DNA from: Calliopsis andreniformis
Taxonomy: Eukaryota; Arthropoda; Insecta; Hymenoptera; Andrenidae
DNA: 64,000 nt
Direction: 5' to 3'
Assembly (NCBI RefSeq): GCF_051401765.1
Contig: NC_135068.1
Coordinates: 124,001-188,000, forward strand
Position 1 is the stretch's first letter. Every line of letters starts with the position of its first letter. The notes under the pieces are model-generated. The model saw only the letters and a list, made by a program, of their open reading frames with translations. It was not told where the DNA came from and did not search any database. Both the position numbers and the translations under genes were made by a program. This document shows, piece by piece, positions 48,970-61,164 of the stretch.

Positions 48970-49315
48970 CCTAGGATGCCCGGAACGTAGAAATGACCAT
49001 TGCATTGACGCCCGTTGCATCTGCTCCTGTCATACGTTCGCAAACCTGTTGTATTTATTTTGTATTTTAACTATGTGGCGATGATTTCTAAGAACCAAAC
49101 TCATCCACCTTGTGATGCAACGCCCTTGGTTGACGCCTAGGTTGCCCGGAACGTTGAAATGACCTTCACGTTCACAATGGTAGCAATAATCCCTCTTATA
49201 CGATTGAAAATCTGCTGTATTTATATTGAATTTTATGCTCCTGGCATTGACGTCTAACGCCCTAACTCTTCGATCTGGAGGAGCGACGCCGTAGAGTGAA
49301 GGGTACGTAGGCCGG

Positions 49316-50348
49316 AATGTAGAAAAGGCTATTACTTACACACTAATGGCCATTACTCCTTTTATTCAATTGAAAGACTGTTGAATTTATATTGTATTTT
49401 ATGCTTCTGGCGTTGACTTCTAAGGCCCTAGCTATTCGATCTGGTGGTGTATCGCCCTAGAGTGAAGCCTAGGTTGACCAGAACGTAGAAGTGACCATTA
49501 CTTTGACACCCGTTGCATCTGCCCCTGTCATACATTCGCAAACCTGATGTATTTATTTTGTATCTTAATCTTGTGGCGATGATTTCTAAGGCCCAAACCC
49601 ATCCACCTGGTGAAGCAAAGCCCTTGGTTGGAGCGTAGGTTGCCCGGAACGTTGAAATGACCTTCAGGTTCACATTGGTAGCAATTATTCCTCTTATAAG
49701 ATTGAAAATATGCTGTATTTATATTGAATTTTATGCTCCTGGCGTTGACGTCTAAGGCCCTAACTCATCGATCTGGAGGAGCAACGCCGTAGAGTGAAGG
49801 GTAGGTAGCCCGGAATGTAGAAATGGCCATTACATATACACGGATGGCAATTACTCCTTTTATTCAATTGAAAAACTGTTAAATTTATATTGTATTTTAT
49901 GCTTCTGGCATTGACTTCTAAGGCCCTCACTATTCGATCTGGAGGTGCATCGCCCTAGAGTGAAGCCTAGGTTGCCCGGAACGTAGAAATGACCATTACT
50001 TTGACACCGCTGCGACTGCCCATGTCATACGTTCGCAAACATGTATTTATTTTGTATTTTAACCTTGTGGCGATGATTTCTAAGGCCCAAACTCATCCGC
50101 CTGCTGAAGCAACGACCTTGGTTGAAGCCTAGGTTGCCCGGAACGTTGAAATGACCTTTACGTTCACACTGGTAGCATTAATTCCTCTTATACGATTGAA
50201 AATCTGCTGTATTTATATTGTATTTTATGCTTCTGGCGTTGACTTCTAAGGCCCTAACTATTCGATCTGGTGGAGCAACGCCCTAGAGTGAAGCCTAGCT
50301 TACCCTGAGCGTAGAAATGACCATTACTTTGTCATCCGTTGCATCTGC
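49316..50348 (+). repeat. Right-half core block, copy 1 of 4
   Basis: A block of about 1,035 bp whose mark is a 162 bp alpha monomer with AAACATGTATTTATTTTG at 50,037. The same mark occurs at 35,951, 43,904, 53,019, 56,000 and 59,811. The four right-half copies are spaced 2,982, 2,981 and 3,811 bp, and 2,981 bp equals 18 monomers less seven bases. This copy continues to match copy 3 on its right side as far as 51,762 at offset 5,963. Confidence 0.75.
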
Positions 50349-50956
50349 TATTGTCATAAGTTCGCAAACCTGTTGTATTTATTTTGTATTTTAATCATGT
50401 GGCGATGATTTCTAAGGACCAAACTCATCCATCCGGTTAAGCAACGCGCTTGGTTGAAAGCTAGGTTGCCCGGACCGATGAAATGACCTTTACTTTCACA
50501 ATGGTAGCAATAATTCCTCTTATACGATTGAAATTCTGCTGTATTTGTATTGAGTTTTATGCTCCTGGCGTTGACTTCTAAGGCTCTAACTGTTCCATCT
50601 GGAGGAATAACGCCGTACAGTGAAGCCTAGGTTGCCCGGAATGTAGAAATGACCATTACATACACACTGATGGCAATTACTCCTTCTTTCAATGTAAAAA
50701 CTGTTGAATTTATATTGTATTTTACGCTTCCGGCGTTGACTTCTAAGGCCCTATCTATTCGATCTGGTGGTGCATCGCCCTAGAGTGAAGCCTAGGGTGC
50801 CCAGAACGCAGAAGTGACCATTACTTTGACTCCCGTTGCATCTGCCACTGTCACACGTTCGCAAACCTGTTGTATTTATTTTGTATTTTAATCTTGGGGC
50901 GATGGTTTCTAAGACCCAAACTCATCCATCTGGTGAAGCAACGCCCATGGTTGAGG

Positions 50957-51122
50957 CCTAGGTTGCCCCGAACGTTGAAATGACCTTTACGTTCATACTG
51001 GTAGCAGTTATACCTTTTATACGATTCAAAATCTGCTGTATTTATATTGTATTTTATGCTCCTGGCATTGACTTCTAAGGCCCTAACTCATCCATCTGGA
51101 GGTGCAACGCCCTCGTGTGAAG
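50957..51122 (+). repeat. Landmark monomer L9
   Basis: CCTCGTGT lies at 51111. The next copy is 5,963 bp (36 monomers) away. Confidence 0.8.
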
Positions 51123-52297
51123 CCTAGGATGCCCGGAACGTAGAAATGACCATTGCATTGACGCCCGTTGCATCTGCTCCTGTCATACGTTCGCAAACCT
51201 GTTGTATTTATTTTGTATTTTAACTATGTGGCGATGATTTCTAAGAACCAAACTCATCCACCTTGTGATGCAACGCCCTTGGTTGACGCCTAGGTTGCCC
51301 GGAACGTTGAAATGACCTTCACGTTCACAATGGTAGCAATAATCCCTCTTATACGATTGAAAATCTGCTGTATTTATATTGAATTTTATGCTCCTGGCGT
51401 TGACGTCTAACGCCCTAACTCTTCGATCTGGAGGAGCGACGCCGTAGAGTGAAGGGTACGTAGGCCGGAATGTAGAAAAGGCAATTACTTTCACATTGAT
51501 GGCAATTACTCCTTTTATTCAATTGAAAAACTGTAGAATTTATATTGCATTTTATGCTTCTGGCGTTGACTTCTAAGGCCCTAACCATTCGATCTGGTGC
51601 TGCATCGCCCGAGAATGAGGCCTAGGTTGCCCAGAACGTAGAAGTGACCATTACTTTGACACCCGTTGCATCTGCTCCTGTCATACGTTCGCATACCTGT
51701 TGTATTTATTTTGAATTTTAATCATGTGGCGATGACTTCTAAGGACCGAACTCATCCATCTGGTGAAGCAACGCGCTTGGTTGAAGCCTAGGTTGCCCGG
51801 AACGTTGAAAAGACCCTTACGTTCACACTGGTAGCAATTATTCCTCTAATACGATTGAAAATCTGCTGTATTTATATTGTAATTTATGCTCCTTGCGTTG
51901 ACTTCTAAGGCCCTAACTCTTCGATCTGGAGGAGCAACGCCGTAGAGTGAAGCCTAGGTTGCCCGGAACGTAGAAATGACCATTACTTTGACACCGCTGC
52001 GCCTGCCCATGTCATACGTTCGCAAACCTGTCGTATTTATTTTGTATTTTGACCTTGTGGCGATGGTCTCTAAGGCCCAAACTCATCCGCCTGGTGAAGC
52101 AACGCCTTTGGTTGAAGCCTAGGTTGCTCCGAACGTTGAAATGTCTTTTAGGTTCACACTGGTAGCAATTATTCCGCTTATACGATTGAAAATCTGCTGT
52201 ATTCATATTGAATTTTATGCTCCTGGCGTTGACGTCTAAGGCCCTAACTCTTCGATCTGGAGGAGCATCGCCGTAGAGTGAAGCCTAGGTTGCCCGG

Positions 52298-53330
52298 AAT
52301 GTAGAAATGGCTATTACTTACACACTGATGGCAATTACTCCTTTTATTCAATTGAAAGACTGTTGAATTTATATTGTATTTTATGCTTCTGGCGATGACT
52401 TCTAAGGCCCTAACTATTCGATCTGGTGGTGTATCGCCCTAGAGTGAAGCCTAGGTTGACCAGAACGTAGAAGTGACCATTACTTTGACACCCGTTGCAT
52501 CTGCCCCTGTCATACATTCGCAAACCTGATGTATTTATTTTGTATCTTAATCTTGTGGCGATGATTTCTAAGGCCCAAACTCATCCACCTGGTGAAGCAA
52601 AGCCCTTGGCTGGAGCGTAGGTTGCCCGGTACGTTGAAATGACCTTCAGGTTCACATTGGTAGCAATTATTCCTCTTATAAGGTTGAAAATATGCTGTAT
52701 TTATATTGAATTTTATGCTCCTGGCGTTGACCTCTAAGGCCCTAACTCTTCGATGTGGAGGAGCAACGCCGTAGAGTGAAGGGTAGGTAGCCCGGAATGT
52801 AGAAATGGCCATTACATATACACGGATGGCAATTACTCCTTTTATTCAATTGAAAAACTGTTAAATTTATATTGTATTTTATGCTTCTGGCATTGACTTC
52901 TAAGGCCCTCACTATTCGATCTGGAGGTGCATCGCCCTAGAGTGAAGCCTAGGTTGCCCGGAACGTAGAAATGACCATTACTTTGACACCGCTGCGTCTG
53001 CCCATGTCATACGTTCGCAAACATGTATTTATTTTGTATTTTAACCTTGTGGCGATGATTTCTAAGGCCCAAACTCATCCGCCTGCTGAAACAACGACCT
53101 TGGTTGAAGCCTAGGTTGCCCGGAACGTTGAAATGACCTTTACGTTCACACTGGTAGCATTAATTCCTCTTATACGATTGAAAATCTGCTGTATTTATAT
53201 TGTATTTTATGATTCTGGCGTTGACTTCTAAGGCCCTAACTATTCGATCTGGTGGAGCAACGCCCTAGAGTGAAGCCTAGCTTACCCTGAGCGTAGAAAT
53301 GACCATTACTTTGTCATCCGTTGCATCTGC
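52298..53330 (+). repeat. Right-half core block, copy 2 of 4
   Basis: Same block as at 49,316. To the left the match with copies 3 and 4 extends to about 51,921 and includes an alpha with CCTGTCGTATTTATTTTG. To the right it stops exactly at TTGCATCTGC (53,330), after which this copy reads TCCTGTCAGACG while the other three read TATTGTC. Confidence 0.75.
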
Positions 53331-55278
53331 TCCTGTCAGACGTTCGCAAACCTGCTGTATTAATTGATATTTTAATCATGTGGTGATGATTTCTGAGGAC
53401 CGAACTCATCCATCTGGTGAAGCAACGCCCTTGGTTGAGGCCTAGGTTGCCCGGAACGTTGAAATGACCTTTACGTTCACACTGGTAGCAATTATATCTC
53501 TTATACGATTCAAAATCTGCTGTATTTAAATTGCATTTTATGCTACTGGCATTGACTTCTAAGGCCCTAACTCTTCCATATGGAGGTGCAACGCCCTAGT
53601 GTGAAGCCTAGGTTGCCCGGAACGTAGAAATCACAATTACTTTGACACCCGCTGCATCTGCCCATGTCATACGTTCGCAAACCTGTTGTATTTATTTTGT
53701 ATTTTAATCATGTGCCGTTGATTTCTAAGACCCAAACTCATGCGTCTGGTGAAGTAACACCCTTGGTTGAAGCCTAGGTTGGCCGAAACGTTGAACTGAC
53801 CTTTACGTTCACACTGGTGGCAATTACTGCTCTTGTACGATTGAAAATCTGCTGTATTTATATTGTATCTTAATCCTCTGGCGTTGATTTCTAAGGCCCT
53901 AACTTTTCGATCTGGAGGAGCAACGCCGTAGAGTGAAGGCTGGGTTACCCGGAATGTAGAAATTGCCATTACTTACACACTGATGGCAATTACTCCTTTT
54001 ATTCGATTGAAAAACTGTTGAATTCATATTGTATTTTATGCCTCTGGCGTTGATTTCTAAGGCCCTAACTATTCGATCTGGTGCTGCATCGCCCGAGAAT
54101 GAGGCCTAGGTTGCCCAGAACGTAGAAGTGACCATTACTTTGACACCCGTTGCATCTGCTCCTGTCATACGTTCGCATACCTGTTGTATTTATTTTGAAT
54201 TTTAATCATGTGGCGATGACTTCTAAGGACCGAACTCATCCATCTGGAGAATCAACGCGCTTGGTTGAAGCCTAGGTTGCCCTGAACGTTGAAATGACCT
54301 TCACGTTCACACTGGTAGCAAATATTCCTCTTATACGATTGAAAATCTGCTGTATTTATATTGTATTTCAATGCCCTGACGTTAATATCTAGGGTCCAAA
54401 CTCATCCACCTGGTGAGGCAACGCCCGACAGCGAAGCCTAGGTGGCCCTCACGTAGTAATGACCATTACTTTAGCGCTGGTTGTAATTATTCCTTTTATA
54501 CGATGTGAAATCTGTTGTATTTATATCGTATTTTATGCTCCTGGCGTTGACTTCTAAGGCTCTGACTCTTCGATCTGGAGGAGCAACGTCGTACAGTGAA
54601 GCCTAGGGTGCCCAGAACGCAGAAGTGACCATTACTTTGACTCCCGTTGCATCTGCCCCTGTCACACGTTCGCAAACCTGTTGTATTTATTTTGTATTTT
54701 AATCTTGGGGCGATGATTTCTAAGACCCAAACTCATCCATCTGGTGAAGCAACGCGCTTGGTTGAAAACTAGGTTGCCCGGACCGATGAAATGACCTTTA
54801 CGTTCACAATGGTAGCAATAATTCCTCTTATACGATTGGAATTCTGCTGTATATATATTCAGTTTTATGCTCCTGGCGTTGACTTCTAAGGCTCCAACCG
54901 TTCGATCTGGAGGAGCAACGCCGTAGAGTGAAGCCTAGGTTGCCCGGAACGTAGAAATGACCATTACTTTGACACCGCTGCGCCTGCCCATGTCATACGT
55001 TCGCAAACCTGTCGTATTTATTTTGTATTTTGACCTTGTGGCGATGGTCTCTAAGGCCCAAACTCATCCGCCTGGTGAAGCAACGCCTTTGGTTGAAGCC
55101 CAGGTTGCTCCGAACGTTGAAATGTCTTTTAGGTTCACACTGGTAGCAATTATTCCGCTTATACGATTGAAAATATGCTGTATTCATATTGAATTTTATG
55201 CTCCTGGCGTTGACGTCTAAGGCCCTAACTCTTCGATCTGGAGGAGCATCGCCGTAGAGTGAAGCCTAGGTTGCCCGG

Positions 55279-56311
55279 AATGTAGAAATGGCTATTACTT
55301 ACACACTGATGGCAATTACTCCTTTTATTCAATTGAAAGACTGTTGAATTTATATTGTATTTTATGCTTCTGGCGTTGACTTCTAAGGCCCTAGCTATTC
55401 GATCTGGTGGTGTATCGCCCTAGAGTGAAGCCTAGGTTGACCAGAACGTAGAAGTGACCATTACTTTGACACCCGTTGCATCTGCCCCTGTCATACATTC
55501 GCAAACCTGATGTATTTATTTTGTATCTTAATCTTGTGGCGATGATTTCTAAGGCCCAAACTCATCCACCTGGTGAAGCAAAGCCCTTGGTTGGAGCGTA
55601 GGTTGCCCGGAACGTTGAAATGACCTTCAGGTTCACATTGGTAGCAATTATTCCTCTTATAAGATTGAAAATATGCTGTATTTATATTGAATTTTATGCT
55701 CCTGGCGTTGACGTCTAAGGCCCTAACTCTTCGATCTGGAGGAGCAACGCCGTAGAGTGAAGGGTAGGTAGCCCGGAATGTAGAAATGGCCATTACATAT
55801 ACACGGATGGCAATTACTCCTTTTATTCAATTGAAAAACTGTTAAATTTATGTTGTATTTTATGCTTCTGGCATTGACTTCTAAGGCCCTCACTATTCGA
55901 TCTGGAGGTGCATCGCCCTAGAGTGAAGCCTAGGTTGCCCGGAACGTAGAAATGACCATTACTTTGACACCGCTGCGTCTGCCCATGTCATACGTTCGCA
56001 AACATGTATTTATTTTGTATTTTAACCTTGTGGCGATGATTTCTAAGGCCCAAACTCATCCGCCTGCTGAAGCAACGACCTTGGTTGAAGCCTAGGTTGC
56101 CCGGAACGTTGAAATGACCTTTACGTTCACACTGGTAGCATTAATTCCTCTTATACGATTGAAAATCTGCTGTATTTATATTGTATTTTATGCTTCTGGC
56201 GTTGACTTCTAAGGCCCTAACTATTCGATCTGGTGGAGCAACGCCCTAGAGTGAAGCCTAGCTTACCCTGAGCGTAGAAATGACCATTACTTTGTCATCC
56301 GTTGCATCTGC
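55279..56311 (+). repeat. Right-half core block, copy 3 of 4
   Basis: Same block, 2,981 bp after copy 2. The match with copy 4 (offset 3,811 bp) begins at about 54,902 and goes on to 57,206, through a shortened gamma with ACTCCTTCTTTCAATG (56,641) and through the landmark monomer at 56,920-57,085. Confidence 0.75.
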
Positions 56312-56919
56312 TATTGTCTTAAGTTCGCAAACCTGTTGTATTTATTTTGTATTTTAATCATGTGGCGATGATTTCTAAGGACCAAACTCATCCATCCGGT
56401 TAAGCAACGCGCTTGGTTGAAAGCTAGGTTGCCCGGACCGATGAAATGACCTTTACTTTCACAATGGTAGCAATAATTCCTCTTATACGATTGAAATTCT
56501 GCTGTATTTGTATTGAGTTTTATGCTCCTGGCGTTGACTTCTAAGGCTCTAACTGTTCCATCTGGAGGAATAACGCCGTACAGTGAAGCCTAGGTTGCCC
56601 GGAATGTAGAAATGACCATTACATACACACTGATGGCAATTACTCCTTCTTTCAATGTAAAAACTGTTGAATTTATATTGTATTTTACGCTTCCGGCGTT
56701 GACTTCTAAGGCCCTATCTATTCGATCTGGTGGTGCATCGCCCTAGAGTGAAGCCTAGGGTGCCCAGAACGCAGAAGTGACCATTACTTTGACTCCCGTT
56801 GCATCTGCCACTGTCACACGTTCGCAAACCTGTTGTATTTATTTTGTATTTTAATCTTGGGGCGATGGTTTCTAAGACCCAAACTCATCCATCTGGTGAA
56901 GCAACGCCCATGGTTGAGG

Positions 56920-57085
56920 CCTAGGTTGCCCCGAACGTTGAAATGACCTTTACGTTCATACTGGTAGCGGTTATACCTTTTATACGATTCAAAATCTGCT
57001 GTATTTATATTGTATTTTATGCTCCTGGCATTGACTTCTAAGGCCCTAACTCATCCATCTGGAGGTGCAACGCCCTCGTGTGAAG
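56920..57085 (+). repeat. Landmark monomer L10
   Basis: CCTCGTGT lies at 57074. This copy has a private change, GTAGCGGTTATACC. The next copy is 3,811 bp (23 monomers) away. Confidence 0.8.
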
Positions 57086-59089
57086 CCTAGGATGCCCGGA
57101 ACGTAGAAATGACCATTGCATTGACGCCCGTTGCATCTGCTCCTGTCATACGTTCGCAAACCTGTTGTATTTATTTTGTATTTTAACTATGTGGCGATGA
57201 TTTCTAAGAACCAAACTCATCCACCTTGTGATGCAACGCCCTTGGTTGACGCCTAGGTTGCCCGGAACGTTGAAATGACCTTCACGTTCACAATGGTAGC
57301 AATAATCCCTCTTATACGATTGAAAATCTGCTGTATTTATATTGAATTTTATGCTCCTGGCGTTGACGTCTAACGCCCTAACTCTTCTATCTGGAGGAGC
57401 GACGCCGTAGAGTGAAGGGTACGTAGGCCGGAATGTAGAAAAGGCAATTACTTTCACATTGATGGCAATTACTCCTTTTATTCAATTGAAAAACTGTAGA
57501 ATTTATATTGCATTTTATGCTTCTGGCGTTGACTTCTAAGGCCCTAACCATTCGATCTGGTGCTGCATCGCCCGAGAATGAGGCCTAGGTTGCCCAGAAC
57601 GTAGAAGTGACCATTACTTTGACACCCGTTGCATCTGCTCCTGTCATACGTTCGCATACCTGTTGTATTTATTTTGAATTTTAATCATGTGGCGATGACT
57701 TCTAAGGACCGAACTCATCCATCTGGAGAAGCAACGCGCTTGGTTGAAGCCTAGGTTGCCCTGAACGTTGAAATGACCTTCACGTTCACACTGGTAGCAA
57801 ATATTCCTCTTATACGATTGAAAATCTGCTGTATTTATATTGTATTTCAATGCCCTGGCGTTAATATCTAGGGTCCAAACTCATCCACCTGGTGAGGCAA
57901 CGCCCGACAGCGAAGCCTAGGTGGCCCTCACGTAGTATTGACCATTACTTTAGCGCTGGTTGTAATTATTCCTTTTATACGATGTGAAATCTGTTGTATT
58001 TATATCGTATTTTATGCTCCTGGCGTTGACTTCTAAGGCTCTGACTCTTCGATCTGGAGGAGCAACGTCGTACAGTGAAGCCTAGGGTGCCCAGAACGCA
58101 GAAGTGACCATTACTTTGACTCCCGTTGCATCTGCCCCTGTCACACGTTCGCAAACCTGTTGTATTTATTTTGTATTTTAATCTTGGGGCGATGATTTCT
58201 AAGACCCAATCTCATCCATCTGGTGAAGCAACGCCCTTGGTTGAGGCCTAGGTTGCCCGGAACGTTGAAATGACCTTTACGTTCACACTGGTAGCAATTA
58301 TACCTCTTATACGATTGAAAATCTGCTGTGTTTATATTGTATTTAATGCTTCTGGCGTTGACTTCTAAGGACCTAACTATTCGATCTGGTGGAGCAACGC
58401 CCTAGGGTGAAGCCTAGCTTACCCTGAACGTAGAAATGACCATTACTTTGACATCCGTTGCATCTGCTCCTGTCATAAGTTCTCAAACCTGTTGTATTTA
58501 TTTTGAATTTTAATCATGTGGCGATGATTTCTGAGGACCGAACTCATCCATCTGGTGAAGCAACGCGCTTGGTTGAAGCCTAGGTTGCCCGGAACGTTGA
58601 AAAGACCCTTACGTTCACACTGGTAGCAATTATTCCTCTAATACGATTGAAAATCTGCTGTATTTATATTGTAATTTATGCTCCTTGCGTTGACTTCTAA
58701 GGCCCTAACTCTTCGATCTGGAGGAGCAACGCCGTAGAGTGAAGCCTAGGTTGCCCGGAACGTAGAAATGACCATTACTTTGACACCTCTGCGCCTGCCC
58801 ATGTCATACGTTCGCAAACCTGTCGTATTTATTTTGTATTTTGACCTCGTGGCGATGGTCTCTAAGGCCCAAACTCATCCGCCTGGTGAAGCAACGCCTT
58901 TGGTTGAAGCCTAGGTTGCTCCGAACGTTGAAATGTCTTTTAGGTTCACACTGGTAGCAATTATTCCGCTTATACGATTGAAAATCTGCTGTATTCATAT
59001 TGAATTTTATGCTCCTGGCGTTGACGTCTAAGGCCCTAACTCTTCGATCTGGAGGAGCATCGCCGTAGAGTGAAGCCTAGGTTGCCCGG

Positions 59090-60122
59090 AATGTAGAAAT
59101 GGCTATTACTTACACACTGATGGCAATTACTCCTTTTATTCAATTGAAAGACTGTTGAATTTATATTGTATTTTATGCTTCTGGCGTTGACTTCTAAGGC
59201 CCTAACTATTCGATCTGGTGGTGTATCGCCCTAGAGTGAAGCCTAGGTTGACCAGAACGTAGAAGTGACCATTACTTTGACACCCGTTGCATCTGCCCCT
59301 GTCATACATTCGCAAACCTGATGTATTTATTTTGTATCTTAATCTTGTGGCGATGATTTCTAAGGCCCAAACTCATCCACCTGGTGAACCAAAGCCCTTG
59401 GTTGGAGCGTAGGTTGCCCGGAACGTTGAAATGACCTTCAGGTTCACATTGGTAGCAATTATTCCTCTTATAAGATTGAAAATATGCTGTTTTTATATTG
59501 AATTTTATGCTCCTGGCGTTGACCTCTAAGGCCCTAACTCTTCGATGTGGAGGAGCAACGCCGTAGAGTGAAGGGTAGGTAGCCCGGAATGTAGAAATGG
59601 CCATTACATATACACGGATGGCAATTACTCCTTTTATTCAATTGAAAAACTGTTAAATTTATATTGTATTTTATGCTTCTGGCATTGACTTCTAAGGCCC
59701 TCACTATTCGATCTGGAGGTGCATCGCCCTAGAGTGAAGCCTAGGTTGCCCGGAACGTAGAAATGACCATTACTTTGACACCGCTGCGTCTGCCCATGTC
59801 ATACGTTCGCAAACATGTATTTATTTTGTATTTTAACCTTGTGGCGATGATTTCTAAGGCCCAAACTCATCCGCCTGCTGAAGCAACGACCTTGGTTGAA
59901 GCCTAGGTTGCCCGGAACGTTGAAATGACCTTTACGTTCACACTGGTAGCATTAATTCCTCTTATACGATTGAAAATCTGCTGTATTTATATTGTATTTT
60001 ATGCTTCTGGCGTTGACTTCTAAGGCCCTAACTATTCGATCTGGTGGAGCAACGCCCTAGAGTGAAGCCTAGCTTACCCTGAGCGTAGAAATGACCATTA
60101 CTTTGTCATCCGTTGCATCTGC
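59090..60122 (+). repeat. Right-half core block, copy 4 of 4
   Basis: Last copy of the block, 3,811 bp (23 monomers) after copy 3 and 6,792 bp after copy 2. The match with copy 3 extends to about 61,017, close to the end of all higher-order structure. Private changes include GTGAACCAAAGCCC at 59,385 and CTGTTTTTATATTG at 59,488. Confidence 0.75.
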
Positions 60123-60730
60123 TATTGTCATAAGTTCGCAAACCTGGTGTATTTATTTTGTATTTTAATCATGTGGCGATGATTTCTAAGGACCAAACTC
60201 ATCCATCCGGTTAAGCAACGCGCTTGGTTGAAAGCTAGGTTGCCCGGACCGATGAAATGACCTTTACTTTCACAATGGTAGCAATAATTCCTCTTATACG
60301 ATTGAAATTCTGCTGTATTTGTATTGAGTTTTATGCTCCTGGTGTTGACTTCTAAGGCTCTAACTGTTCGATCAGGAGGAATAACGCCGTACAGTGAAGC
60401 CTAGGTTGCCCGGAATGTAGAAATGACCATTACATACACACTGATGGCAATTACTCCTTCTTTCAATGTAAAAACTGTTGAATTTATATTGTATTTTACG
60501 CTTCCGGCGTTGACTTCTAAGGCCCTATCTATTCGATCTGGTGGTGCATCGCCCTAGAGTGAAGCCTAGGGTGCCCAGAACGCAGAAGTGACCATTACTT
60601 TGACTCCCGTTGCATCTGCCACTGTCACACGTTCGCAAACCTGTTGTATTTATTTTGTATTTTAATCTTGGGGCGATGGTTTCTAAGACCCAAACTCATC
60701 CATCTGGTGAAGCAACGCCCATGGTTGAGG

Positions 60731-60896
60731 CCTAGGTTGCCCCGAACGTTGAAATGACCTTTACGTTCATACTGGTAGCAGTTATACCTTTTATACGATT
60801 CAAAATCTGCTGTATTTATATTGTATTTTATGCTCCTGGCATTGACTTCTAAGGCCCTAACTCATCCATCTGGAGGTGCAACGCCCTCGTGTGAAG
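60731..60896 (+). repeat. Landmark monomer L11, last copy
   Basis: CCTCGTGT lies at 60885. Less than 300 bp to its right the higher-order structure ends and delta monomers begin. Confidence 0.8.
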
Positions 60897-61164
60897 CCTA
60901 GGATGCCCGGAACGTAGAAATGACCATTGCATTGACGCCCGTTGCATCTGCTCCTGTCATACGTTCGCAAACCTGTTGTATTTATTTTGTATTTTAACTA
61001 TGTGGCGATGATTTCTAAGGAGCAAACTCATCAATCTGGCGAAGCAACGCCCTTGGTTGAAGCCTACGTTGCCCCGAAAGTTGAAATGACCTTTACGTTC
61101 ATGCTGGTAGCAATTATTCCTCTTATACGATAGAAAATCTGCTGTATTTATATTGTATTTTATG

